From assembly GCA_034521465.1 (NCBI GenBank), contig JAXHMN010000016.1, forward strand, positions 827,218-891,217: a stretch of DNA of 64,000 nucleotides, written 5' to 3'. This stretch comes from SURF-28 sp034521465. Lineage in GTDB: Bacteria; Bacteroidota; Ignavibacteria; Ignavibacteriales; Melioribacteraceae. Shown piece after piece: positions 48,857-57,635 of the stretch. Each line of letters starts with the position of its first letter. Position 1 is the stretch's first letter. A program made the position numbers and the translations under genes. The notes beneath the pieces are model-generated. The model was not told the DNA's origin. It did no database searches and saw only the letters and a list, made by a program, of their open reading frames with translations.

Positions 48857-49045
48857 TTATTTTGAAATCCCAATGTAAGATGCGACACCGGAATCAAGAG
48901 TCTTTTTCCCGCCGTTATGAACCTCACAGGCTTGTTTCACCTTCTCTTCGATCATAATGTCTAACTGTAAAAGAAAGTCCTTTCCAGTTCGCTTTCCATG
49001 CGATTGAGCTAATTTTTTTATGTTACTTTGGTTAATGTATTTCAT
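48857..49045 (-). CDS. Small histone-fold-like protein
   Basis: 62 residues if started at ATG 49045; a longer frame to 49126 overlaps the ATPase gene. The pattern NIKKLAQSHGKRTGKDFLLQ, a second helix LDIMIEEKVKQACEV and a final NGGKKTLDSGVASYI resembles the three helices of minimal histone-fold proteins, with basic loops. Small phage proteins of this look occur next to recombination genes. The fold is inferred by pattern; DNA binding is likely but unproven. Confidence 0.5.
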   Translation of the reverse strand: MKYINQSNIKKLAQSHGKRTGKDFLLQLDIMIEEKVKQACEVHNGGKKTLDSGVASYIGISK

Positions 49046-49109
49046 CTGATCTAGTTCCTTTTTAATCAGTTGCAAAAATAAAAAATCCCCCCAAAAATAG
49101 AAGCTGCAT

Positions 49110-50219
49110 TTAAGCAGCTTCCTCAATATTATAATTTTCTATAAACTCAATAGGATTCTCCGGAGCAACTTCTTTTAGTTCTATGAAAAGATTTTCAAGT
49201 ATTTCTTTGTTGTAGGTTAGTTCAGATTCTTTCATCTTTTCGATTTCGGTTTTTGAAGTGGTCCCAAATACTTTTTTTATTATTGTTGTTTTGAGCTGCT
49301 TATCTGCCTTGCTTCTAGCATCTCCCAAACCATTCTCATCAAATACAGCTTCTATTTTTTCGATTGCAATTTTTCTTCTTTGCTGCCGTTCCCAAAAATC
49401 CCGATCATCACCGGGAGCAAAATTTTCGTGATTCGATTCTCCGGCGATCTCACCAACTTCAAGACCTTGAATAAATCTAACTACCGGCCGGAAGTTTCTG
49501 TATTTAGGCATTGAGAAAATCTTTGCATTGATTGTATCTGAGCGATCTTTAAGAACATAAGCAACATTAGTTTGCACCGGCTTATCATTCTTTAATTCTT
49601 TCTCCAACTGCATCCAAATATTTAGATCTGTTTCATAGGGAGTTTCACCGGCGATTTTCATTTTGACACCGGATTTAACAAAAGAACCTTTTTCAGTTAC
49701 GTTTCCTTTTTCATCTTTCTGATCTTCTTCCTTTTCGTATTCAAAACCACCTCGACCGGTAAAAACAATATTACCTTCAGTTTCGACAAAAATATCTGAA
49801 AACTCCTCTTGCCAAGCTGGAAGAACTTTTCCCCAATCCATCAGAGACATAAAAGATTTTCTGTTTTTTGTTTTATAGTCTTTTACGAACTGATAATAAA
49901 TTTTTGTAAGTGAATCGATAAAAAGAAAATCAATTTCCTTTTTATTGATGAAATCAAATGCTTGGCGGACATCCGATAAACTGCGTGTATCTTTTACAAT
50001 TGCTTTGATTCCTTTCTTCTTGAATAGTGGAATTTGGAAACGAGATCCTTTTTCATTATCCAGGATAAGAACCGGCTTACTGCATTTCAAATCTTTATAA
50101 GCTCCGATTACAAACTCGGTTGCAGTGCGGGTTTTTCCCGCACCTTGAAAACCGCCGAAGCTGGCTTTGATAAAATGGTTCTTGCTTACTAAGTCGGTTG
50201 CAAATTGGTTGAGTTTCAT
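49110..50219 (-). CDS. Phage-type AAA/RecA-like ATPase
   Basis: 369 residues. Walker A is GGFQGAGKTRTAT (about 22-34) and a Walker B-like strand reads IDFLFIDSLTKIY (about 94-106). NIVFTGRGGFEYEK follows. This matches the phage nucleotide-binding AAA_24 group, which acts with phage recombination or replication genes. The C-terminal third is helical and charged. It is the largest gene of the minus-strand early operon. Confidence 0.75.
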   Translation of the reverse strand: MKLNQFATDLVSKNHFIKASFGGFQGAGKTRTATEFVIGAYKDLKCSKPVLILDNEKGSRFQIPLFKKKGIKAIVKDTRSLSDVRQAFDFINKKEIDFLFIDSLTKIYYQFVKDYKTKNRKSFMSLMDWGKVLPAWQEEFSDIFVETEGNIVFTGRGGFEYEKEEDQKDEKGNVTEKGSFVKSGVKMKIAGETPYETDLNIWMQLEKELKNDKPVQTNVAYVLKDRSDTINAKIFSMPKYRNFRPVVRFIQGLEVGEIAGESNHENFAPGDDRDFWERQQRRKIAIEKIEAVFDENGLGDARSKADKQLKTTIIKKVFGTTSKTEIEKMKESELTYNKEILENLFIELKEVAPENPIEFIENYNIEEAA

Positions 50220-50253
50220 TTTAGGTACTCCTTTTATTTATTTGAATGAAATT

Positions 50254-50446
50254 TCATTGAACACGATTAAGATATACTAGATCATATTCCTTAATGATAT
50301 CAATTAAAGCATCTTCAATATCTACGCATGAAGATGTCCGGTATTATCTCAAAAAGATCAACAACGTCAAGCGATCTTAAATACTCGTCGATTTGTTCTA
50401 GTGCTCTTTCTCTTTTTGTTTCTTCGATTAATTCTTCTCTAGTCAT
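50254..50446 (-). CDS. Small acidic phage-like protein, one frameshift
   Basis: ATG 50446 follows a perfect GGAGGT site at 50455-50460. The product reads MTREELIEETKRERALEQID and continues DEYLRSLDVVDLFEIIPDIF; after a one-base shift near 50335, VDIEDALIDIIKEYDLVYLN runs to TGA 50254-50256. About 64 residues, helical and acidic. I recognise no family. Confidence 0.5.
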
Positions 50447-50530
50447 GATTAAAAACCTCCTACCGGAACCGGCACGAATGCCGGAACCGGATTTATTTTA
50501 TTAACGATGTTCAATTACAAAACCAGGTTC

Positions 50531-50924
50531 TCACATAGTGACCGCTTTGCGGAAATCTTCTGCATTATCAGTTTCTTGAATTTCTTCGGTTTGTGAAATA
50601 TCGAAAACAACACCGGTAAAGAATGTTTCTGCTTGTTCGACTTCTCCGTCTTTGTCTTTAGGACCAACCGGGAATAATATTAATGCACCGTGTTCACCTT
50701 TGCGAACTGCTCGACCTTGCTTTTTCCACTGCTTGAAACCACCAACAATAGAAGCATTACCAAGCTGAAAGCGTATCATCAATTGATTGTAATCTGAAAG
50801 CTCTCTGCCTTCGATGTTTTTAATACTCAATGAAGCAAGTAAAGAAAGTTTATCCTGCTTCACTCATAGCAGAAATTTTATCGTGAAGATCTTTCAATCT
50901 TTCTTTGCGTGGTTTTTTATTCAT
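50531..50924 (-). CDS. ArdC N-terminal-domain protein, one frameshift
   Basis: ATG 50924, overlapping the preceding stop (ATGA), with AAGGAGGT at 50932-50939. The first 20 residues (MNKKPRKERLKDLHDKISAM) join after a one-base shift near 50864 to KLSLLASLSIKN. The motif pair NQLMIRFQ and GFKQWKKQGRAVRKGEHGAL is that of the ArdC N-terminal single-strand-DNA-binding domain found in plasmid and phage antirestriction or primase-like proteins. There is no protease domain, so it is a short form of about 130 residues. Confidence 0.75.
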
Positions 50925-51139
50925 GATATTTTACCTCCTTTGAGATAGTGATCTCTCAACTTGTTAGCTTTAATAATTGCTTGATGGATTTCTTGAATAC
51001 CTTCATCCGCTCTTAGTTCATGAATGAAGGTTTTCATTAACTCGGCTTTACTTTTATAGATTACGACAACATCAACTTGATTAGTGGCGATGTTACCGGA
51101 TATAATTTTTACACGATTACCGAACCTTGTATAAATCAT
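50921..51139 (-). CDS. Small phage-like protein, unknown
   Basis: 72 residues with AGAGGT 10 bases before ATG 51139. The sequence has an N-terminal beta part (RFGNRVKIISGNIATNQVD) and a helical end (KANKLRDHYLKGGKIS). No family recognised. It is translationally coupled to the ArdC-like gene by a four-base overlap and is the first clear gene of the early operon. Confidence 0.6.
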   Translation of the reverse strand: MIYTRFGNRVKIISGNIATNQVDVVVIYKSKAELMKTFIHELRADEGIQEIHQAIIKANKLRDHYLKGGKIS

Positions 51140-51315
51140 TTTAGAACCTCTTTGATTTAAGCGAAAACACTTATTAAATGATGCTGAACTTTAGAGAACC
51201 GGCGGAAGTTGTAGAGAAACTTTTTATTAACCTTATAAGAGACAGTGATATAATAAGACAGTGTATGTTATTGCCTTTATACTGCACCTCTTTGAATTGA
51301 ATTTTATTTGTTAGA

Positions 51316-51480
51316 TTATTTTTGAGTAAGAACAAATAAAACTGAGGCTGCTGATTTTGCCTTGAAGAAGAAAACCAACTGCCCCCGATAACCGTAAAGA
51401 ACAGAACTGAAAGGTTTACCCCGAAATAACAAGCCCCGCAACGGAAACGCATGAGAAGCAATTTTATTTACAGAAGACAT
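51316..51480 (-). CDS. Possible 54-residue peptide
   Basis: An ATG at 51480 follows AGAGGTG with good spacing and gives a hydrophobic, basic peptide ending VLFVLTQK. A similar AGGTG-ATG start lies at 51718, but its frame breaks soon after. Both may be small early genes or chance. Confidence 0.2.
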   Translation of the reverse strand: MSSVNKIASHAFPLRGLLFRGKPFSSVLYGYRGQLVFFFKAKSAASVLFVLTQK

Positions 51481-51777
51481 AAGACACCTCTTATAAAAGT
51501 TGTTGTTGATCTTTGAATTTATTTTTGTTATTAGAAGGTTGTAACCGAAGCAAGAAAAAACTGAGCGTAAGAAACCGCCGCACCCGGAGCAGCGAACCGG
51601 ACAGAAGAAAAGTGACCATTTGGCGCAAAAATATGACACCGCCAGACCCCACGCACTTTGATAACCTGAACTAAATAACCATGCTTTGATGTTTTTTGAA
51701 AAGAAGTTGATTAGCCATGTTTACACCTTTTGATTAACTGAAAAAAGTTGACCTACTTGCCCGCAAAAAATTAAAAA

Positions 51778-52023
51778 CAACAAAAAACGAAGCACGCTTT
51801 TAAGCTGCATGTACGTGTAACACGTAACAGCAAGCGCAAGGTTTTTGATAGCTGCAGGTAAAAACCAAAAGGAACAAAAGACTCAGAAAGAAGCTTTTGG
51901 TTTTTGTTTACCGAAGCGTACAAAACCGGAGGCTTGACCTTGCGCCCGATATCGAGTATATGTTCGTACGTCGCCACAGACATCGAATAACACTAATGTT
52001 GTTGAGTGCTTCGTTTTTTGTTG
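51778..52023 (+). ncRNA. Candidate structured RNA with nested stems
   Basis: An 18-bp perfect outer stem (CAACAAAAAACGAAGCAC at 51778-51795 with 52006-52023) encloses, in fully nested order, a small hairpin (GCTG 51804-51807 with CAGC 51828-51831, inner ACGTG/CACGT), a 9-bp stem GCGCAAGGT/ACCTTGCGC (51834-51842 with 51937-51945), and inside it GGTAAA plus CCAAAAG (51857-51871) paired with CTTTTGG and TTTACC (51894-51912). No gene on either strand is convincing. Strand is uncertain. It could also be a DNA cruciform or a MITE. Confidence 0.5.
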
Positions 52024-52142
52024 CTACGGCTGACGTATTATCAGCCAACAAATTGGAAATATGAGAGGTATTAACACGCTTAAGGTTCGATAGAATGATT
52101 GTGTTAGATTGGATGATTATGTTCGATTATGATTTGAGTGAA

Positions 52143-52911
52143 GGGAAGAAAAGGAAAGCAGCGCTTTAGATGGTAGCCGCGACTTTTCTTTCCCGTAGCG
52201 AAAAAAACAGTGTTTGCGAATTTCAGCAAACATTGTTTATAAACCGAATGATTAGAAAGATTGATTAGAATAAATCAAGAAGGAAGTATTTTTTTTGAGA
52301 GGGGTAAACAAAAAGAACTGAAATAGAATATGTAACCTGAGCATTGCCGAACGGAGCGAAGGCGCATCTATTTGTGCGCAAGCTGTATTCAGAATTGATC
52401 GCTATCAGAGTGGAGCTTAAATTGATCGAAGAAGCGGAACGGAAAACTGCGGAGCTATACAAAAAGTGTGACTGAAGCGAAGAGAGGTATTGCGGGAATT
52501 ACTGATCAACTTTGATTAACCATCTTCCGGACGAATCATTTACGACTTACTGATTAGGTATCGTGCAGCACTACTCAATTGATCGCTATGCAAAAGTGAT
52601 GATTGTTGTTGCTGAGTTGAACGGAGAATACGGCAAGCAAGAATTGATAACTAAAATAAAATAAGAACTATAATGAAAAGGAAAAATAGAACAGCTTAAT
52701 TCGGAACAAGCTTGCCGGAAGCGAGAGAAACGAAGTCAGCAACAGTGAGAGGCGTCTAGCTGCTTAATGAGGAACGGATCCCAACACGTTTTGTTGTGTT
52801 GGTTTAGTGACGAATTATGCAGCTGCCGAATGTGATAATCGTGAGACTGTGGAGCGTCTTTCAGCGTAACAGCGAACTATAATAAACTTACGAGTTCCGT
52901 TGGCTAACGGA
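52143..52911 (+). other. Hairpin-rich non-coding tract
   Basis: This continues the gene-free region 51140-53025. Visible stems are GGGAAGAAAAG (52143-52153) with CTTTTCTTTCCC (52183-52194), AAACAGTGTTTGC (52205-52217) with GCAAACATTGTTT (52226-52238, one G-T pair if plus-strand RNA), GCGCA/TGCGC near 52370, and AGCTGC-TAAT/ATTA-GCAGCT (about 52758-52834) around CCAACAC/GTGTTGG (52781-52802). The near-palindrome TCCGTTGGCTAACGGA closes it. Purine-rich GAAGCGA phrases repeat. It may be a large phage RNA or a replication/packaging region. Confidence 0.45.
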
Positions 52912-52980
52912 CGAAGGAGTACCCTAATCCCATAAATAAAAAGTTAAAATAGTGACTGAGATTAGAAAATTTAGTAAAGA

Positions 52981-53023
52981 TTATATCCACTTGGCTTTTT
53001 ACTTATTAAAGAGGTTAGTTGCC
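52981..53023 (-). repeat. attC-like cassette-boundary repeat A (partial)
   Basis: Minus-strand GGCAACTAAC followed by CTCTTTAATAAGTAAAAAGC matches the shared half of repeats B-E. The far half is degenerate, as expected for the outer edge of an array. Confidence 0.55.
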
Positions 53024-53025
53024 TA

Positions 53026-53804
53026 TTATATTTCTGTAATACTTTCATAAAGCTCAGGAAGTTTATTTTGTCTTAATCTAAATTTGGTTCCATGATTATG
53101 ACCGGTTCTAGCATCAAAGTCGACAAGCACATCATTACTTTCTAAAGCTTGCAAAAATTTTTCTATGCTAAATCGTTGTAACATCAGTATTTTTCGTATT
53201 TAAAAATTCTTTACCGTTTTCTTTTTTAACGGCTGCTTGTACATAAAAACAATTTAACAATTTAGTGCCAGCTTTATGAAATAAATCATTGAAACCCCAA
53301 TAAGGTTGAGGATTTAACTCGCTAAGTCCAACCCGACTACTAACCGAGTTTAACCAATCGGAATGTTTCTCCGCAACAGAGTTAGAATCAAAAGAGATTA
53401 ATACTTTCCTTTCGTCACGATTAATGACAACTGTAAAACCGCGATCACTGCGACCTTTCGCTGAAATGGTTTGTCTAAAACTCATTTCAGTTTCGGTATT
53501 TTATGCCAGCAAGCTCATGACGCCAACCATATTGTAAAAGGAAAACGCGAGGTACGAAACGGATAGCACGAGGAGAAGGTTCCATATGAAAAAGGGTTGT
53601 TAGGGAAGAAGTTTTTAATCTTTGTGTTTTTAATTCCCATTCTGTTGCATTGGGAATAGGTAAATTATTTTCTTCAATGCCTAATAAGTCTTCTAGTGTA
53701 TTCCCAATACCACCAGAATTACCGCGCCTATTACTTTGAATCCAACCTAGCAACTTAATATTACGTAGTTCTTCAATCAGTTGTTCTTTTGTCCAAATCC
53801 TCAT
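53026..53804 (-). CDS. MvaI/BcnI-type restriction endonuclease, two frameshifts
   Basis: The N-terminal piece carries the family core: LLGWIQSNRRGNSGGIGNTL, EDLLGIEENNLPIP and WELKTQR (PD-(D/E)xK-type active site), then LTTLFHMEPSPR. After shifts near 53486 and 53165 the sequence goes on as SFRQTISAKGRSDRGFTVVI and finally VLVDFDARTGHNHGTKFRLR, the usual C-terminus, to TAA 53026. About 259 residues. I chose ATG 53804, just after the methyltransferase stop; an earlier start at 53834 would overlap it. Family members cut CCWGG or CCSGG as monomers, so this enzyme probably recognises one of these. The partner methylase is immediately upstream. Confidence 0.85.
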
Positions 53805-53812
53805 TAGGAATC

Positions 53813-54700
53813 CTATTTTTTGGGGGGTTTCCAAAAATCCAATAAATATTCAAAAGTGGTGCCCATTGTAATGTAATTACTCGGCCATCCGAATATGCCA
53901 ATTCTATTAACTATATTAGTTCTATCCCAAATTATAGTATTTCTAAACTCATAACCACGTTTACGTAATTCTTCAATTAAGGAGACATGAATAGTAATTC
54001 TCTGATTTTCCCACCACATATCTGGTACATTTATAACACAGTGACCTTTTTCTTTTAGGAGAGGTAGTAACGACTCATAAATATCACCCATAATTTCAGT
54101 ATATTTTTCAAGATCATAAGTGCCTAAATCTCTTTCGTCTTGAGAATATTGTTCAACCTTATCTAATTGCTTATTATTACCATCTCTACGTGATTTGTTT
54201 TTACGTTTTCTATTGAGAAGATTTGCATAAGGGGGCGAAGTGAAAATTAGACTGATTGTTTCTTTATCAAAACATTTATTGATATTTCTCGCATCGTCAT
54301 TTATAGCAAGTTGTTTAGAATCATTAAACATATTATTTTCGTTTAGTCTTGATTCACATAAATCGATATATTTAGCTGACAAATCAAACCCTACTGAATT
54401 TCTGTTTACATCTTGCGCAGCCACTAAAGTGGTTCCACTCCCAACGAACGGATCTAAAACGAGTTCACCTTCATGAGAAAATAATTCAATTACTTTTCTC
54501 GCAAGAGAAATTGGAAATGTTGCTGGATGTAATTCTTTATCGCGTATATCTCTCTTTTCATAATAAAATTGCCAAACCCCGAGTTGACATTTTAACCACT
54601 CTTTTGCTGTAAGACAGTTAATTTTATTTCCAGTACAGTCACAGGTTTTTTCATGACCAATATCAATATTGGTCGAATTTTTACGTACAGCTTGAGACAT
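53813..54700 (-). CDS. DNA methyltransferase of the restriction pair, N4-cytosine type
   Basis: 295 residues. SAM-binding motif I LDPFVGSGTTLVAA (about 82-95) precedes catalytic motif IV TSPPYANLL (about 153-161). SPPY is typical of N4-cytosine methylases. AGGA lies seven bases before ATG 54700. A cysteine-rich N-terminus (CDCTGNKINC) is unusual and may bind zinc. It protects the host sites from the adjacent MvaI/BcnI-type nuclease. The frame is intact, unlike the nuclease. Confidence 0.9.
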   Translation of the reverse strand: MSQAVRKNSTNIDIGHEKTCDCTGNKINCLTAKEWLKCQLGVWQFYYEKRDIRDKELHPATFPISLARKVIELFSHEGELVLDPFVGSGTTLVAAQDVNRNSVGFDLSAKYIDLCESRLNENNMFNDSKQLAINDDARNINKCFDKETISLIFTSPPYANLLNRKRKNKSRRDGNNKQLDKVEQYSQDERDLGTYDLEKYTEIMGDIYESLLPLLKEKGHCVINVPDMWWENQRITIHVSLIEELRKRGYEFRNTIIWDRTNIVNRIGIFGWPSNYITMGTTFEYLLDFWKPPKK

Positions 54701-54770
54701 TAGAAAATCCTATTTTATTGTGATAATTTACCCAAAGATAAACAATTTATAATAAGTTATGAGATTTATC

Positions 54771-54926
54771 TGAAATACTGACTAAGGTTATTTTACGTTA
54801 AATAAACAATAACACAATAAGTATTTTACCTTATATCAAGCAATAAAAAAAGAATAAAGAAAGTTGATAAGGAATAGAGATACCAATACATTATTGACTT
54901 TTTACATATTAAAGAGGTTAGGTTAC
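54771..54926 (-). repeat. attC-like cassette-boundary repeat B
   Basis: The minus strand starts GTAACCTAAC then CTCTTTAATATGTAAAAAGTC. The far end has GTTAAATAA-CA-TAAC, which aligns with repeat C, and ends at GTCAGT. It is the most diverged full copy and fills the 222-base gap 54701-54922. Confidence 0.5.
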
Positions 54927-55746
54927 AATTTTCGTTTATCATAAATAGCTTCAATCTGATCAAATATTTGTTCATCTTCTTTTACAAGCATAGATATATA
55001 GTTATCTAAATAATCTTCTGTAATGACGTCAATGATAATAGAATGGTGTTCGTTTTCTAATGTATGATTAAAAGATATAGTTATATATTTTTCAGGAAGA
55101 AGTTTTACATCTTTACCGTCAACTTGGGCTACGTACAAATCGCTATTTAATATTAATAACGGTTGGTACCTAAATAATCTATAATAAAGTTTATTTTCTA
55201 ATGCATTTGCCCAATTGTTTTTTATTTTCCTCAGCACAAAACAAAAGTTTTCGAAAATTTTCATATAAGTCATCTGGATGATATGCCATCCATTTTGCAC
55301 TATTTGATTTACTTCCTTTCTTTTCTTAAAAGGAACAATATTGGGTAGCTGGTGGATTATTAAAATAATGTAAAAGTGAATACTCTATTAAATACAAATA
55401 GATCATCTGATGAGTTTGGAATTTGCGATAAGTGATTAATTTGAGATAGAATAGTGTCGAAATCCAAGTATTTTCGATTAACAAAAAATACGATTGGTCT
55501 ATCATTATTAATTGTTTCTATTATAAAATCTGTATTGCACGCAATATGTTTTTCTGGATTTGAACACGCTCTTGTGTTTTCAACGAATAAATCAATTTCA
55601 CGCGATTTATTAGTAAGCTTATCATAATATGTGAAGTTTGGTTCTATGAAAAAGGCATTTTCATAAAACCATGTGCAGAGACACGACTCTCAAGTAAAAT
55701 AACCTGAACGCTGTAACGCATCTTTTATTTCTTTATCATTCATCAT
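54923..55746 (-). CDS. PD-(D/E)xK nuclease-like protein, several frameshifts
   Basis: The start ATG 55746 lies five bases from the cassette's 5' end. The pieces read MNDKEIKDALQRSGYFTESR, then FFIEPNFTYYDKLTNKSREI and DLFVENTR, then VFFVNRKYLDFDTILSQINH, and a C-terminal piece from about 55300 (LYVAQVDGKDVKLLPEKYIT to YDKRKL). The order E (in TESR), then SREIDLFVE, is the layout of a PD-(D/E)xK nuclease core. At least four single-base shifts are needed. The joined size is about 270 residues. Alone in its cassette, it may be a stand-alone defence nuclease; I know no exact family. Confidence 0.5.
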
Positions 55747-55750
55747 GATT

Positions 55751-55895
55751 GTAGCCTGACGGCGTGTCATGTTAAATAAGCAGTAACGCCAAGGTAAATT
55801 TATTAATAAATATTATTAAATAATTATTATAAAATTATATTGTCAGAATTATCTTTACTTTACTGACTTTTTACTTATTAAAGTGGTTATGCGTA
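55751..55895 (-). repeat. attC-like cassette-boundary repeat C
   Basis: The minus strand opens with GCATAAC-CACTTTAATAAGTAAAAAGTC and closes with GGCGTTACTG, ATGACACGCC and GTCAGGCTAC. Between the conserved ends lie about 60 AT-rich bases. Confidence 0.65.
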
Positions 55896-55899
55896 TTAG

Positions 55900-57626
55900 T
55901 TATTTAGATTGCTTTCTTAAAGCTTCTAATGCAGTTGAGACCTTATCTGTATTTGTTTCCTTTTTCCATTCATCCCAAAAATCAATTGTAGCACTATTAG
56001 GTTTTAACTTTGGTTCTGATATCCTTATTCTACTAGGCAGGAGACATGAATCTCCTACAATTAATGCTTCTCCAATATCTAAAATTGGTAAAATCTCTGA
56101 GAAATTGCCAAGGCTATCTGGCAATAATCTCTTTATTACAGCTAGATCCTCAGCATTTGTTAAACGCATAGCAATAAAATTATTACTCTGACTTAATATT
56201 GTACGGTTTACTTCTGCGGGTCTTTGACTGATAACAACTAGACTGAGGCCATATTTTTCTACCCTCTTTAGCAATTCTCTCGAAATTTTCTAGACCAGTT
56301 GATTCAATAGTGCTCTTTGTTTTTTCTGGTAAATATAAGTGAGCTTCATCGCAAAATATTGCTAATGGATGTCTATTTTCTTTTTCAATCCACTGTTGAA
56401 TTGAGAATATTATCCTAGCAACTAAACTGACCATAAGTGGGAGAACATCAGAAGGTACCTCAGAAAAGTTTATAATTTTAAGTCCTTTATCTTTTTGTAA
56501 ACTGCTTGAGTGCATTAATTTTTTAGCGATTGTATCAACATAATCATATTCTAAGAACGCCATCACTTTCGTTAAATAAAAAATTTAGGCGTTTGTCATT
56601 TTTCTTAGTTTCTAATCTTTGTATAAATCGTGTAAGCTTTTTCGCAAGTGGACCGTCTCTTTTTGGATTTTCAGGAGGTACCCGTTCGGTATCTTTACTT
56701 TTTAGGTATTCTAAAACATCATTAAGTTCGTATGGCACTGGACTGTCTAGGGTAAAATTTGCAAGAACCTCTGTTTTTTTTAGTTCTTCCAATTTTTTTC
56801 TTTTTGTTCAATTACTGCATTAGAAAATGCCATAGCTTGATTTGGTGCATTATTATCATTTCTATCCAGCATCATTGAAATCATCTCTTCGTATGTAAGC
56901 AACCAATATGGAAGAAAGATAGTGCTATCATCAACAACGTCATTTGGTCCAGCAACCTTAATATGTTGAAAACCTTTTTCCCTAAGTGGCTCATATTCGC
57001 CATGTAAATCAAATAATATGGCATTCGCAGATGGAAGATTGGCAACTTGCTCTAATAATTTCGCGACTGTCCATGATTTTCCAGATCCTGTACTTCCGAC
57101 AATAACAGCATGGCGTTGAAAAAATTTGTTCCCATCGAGAAATGCTTCTGCATTTTCATCTAAAGTGTAGTTTCCCAAAGAAAGTGGGTTCTCATCTTTT
57201 GAAACCATTTGAGTTATTGCCCGCATAAATGAGGTTAATCTGTCTCCTTCTAAGATATAACAATATGATTCTATTTTCAGGTACCGTTTCAAGAGTTCTT
57301 TTGAAAACATTAGTCCGAGTACCAAATTTATCGATGTGGGTTCCAATAAGCGTTGCTTTTATAACATTTTTTACATTAAAAATTGGAGCATTTTCATCAT
57401 CCACTGATTCAATTGATGAATTTCTCATAATTTTTGAGACAAGAGCAATTAAGTGTTGACCTACTTTTGAACTTTGGATAACGATTAGATGGTTAACTTG
57501 CATTTTCTTTAACTTATCTTCATCCTCAACAGTTATGATAATGTTCGCCGTATCTACACTTTCAACTATTCCAAATTTTTCAGTTGCATTTTCTTCAAAA
57601 TCAAAAATGCCATTTAAATTTTCCAT
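55900..57626 (-). CDS. herA: HerA-like DNA translocase ATPase of a SIR2-HerA pair, four frameshifts
   Basis: Five overlapping pieces make one protein. A HAS-barrel N-terminus (EKFGIVESVDTANIIITVED, from 57626) is followed by Walker A IVGSTGSGKSWTVAKLLEQV (near 57090) and FDLHGEYEPL, a middle piece near 56700, Walker B LAIFCDEAHLYLP (near 56345), and the C-terminal LSLVVISQRPAEVNRTILSQ with NNFIAMRLTNAEDLAVIKRL. Breaks lie near 57210, 56785, 56565 and 56275. About 575 residues, as usual for HerA/FtsK-type hexameric ATPases. It begins nine bases after a SIR2 gene, the order known for the Nezha (SIR2-HerA) anti-phage system, where the pair forms one complex. Confidence 0.85.
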
Positions 57627-57635
57627 TTTTACTCC

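Noticed and set aside
51771..51983. 70-codon minus-strand frame inside the nested-stem element
   Set aside because: No ribosome site, and the frame coincides with perfect inverted repeats that explain its existence better than coding.
52265..52462. 65-codon minus-strand frame in the hairpin-rich tract
   Set aside because: Ser-rich chance composition, no ribosome site and no neighbour support.
53026..53804. Programmed ribosomal frameshifting in the nuclease and other split genes
   Set aside because: Breaks are in unrelated sites in many families, without slippery heptamers plus pseudoknots, and in both directions.
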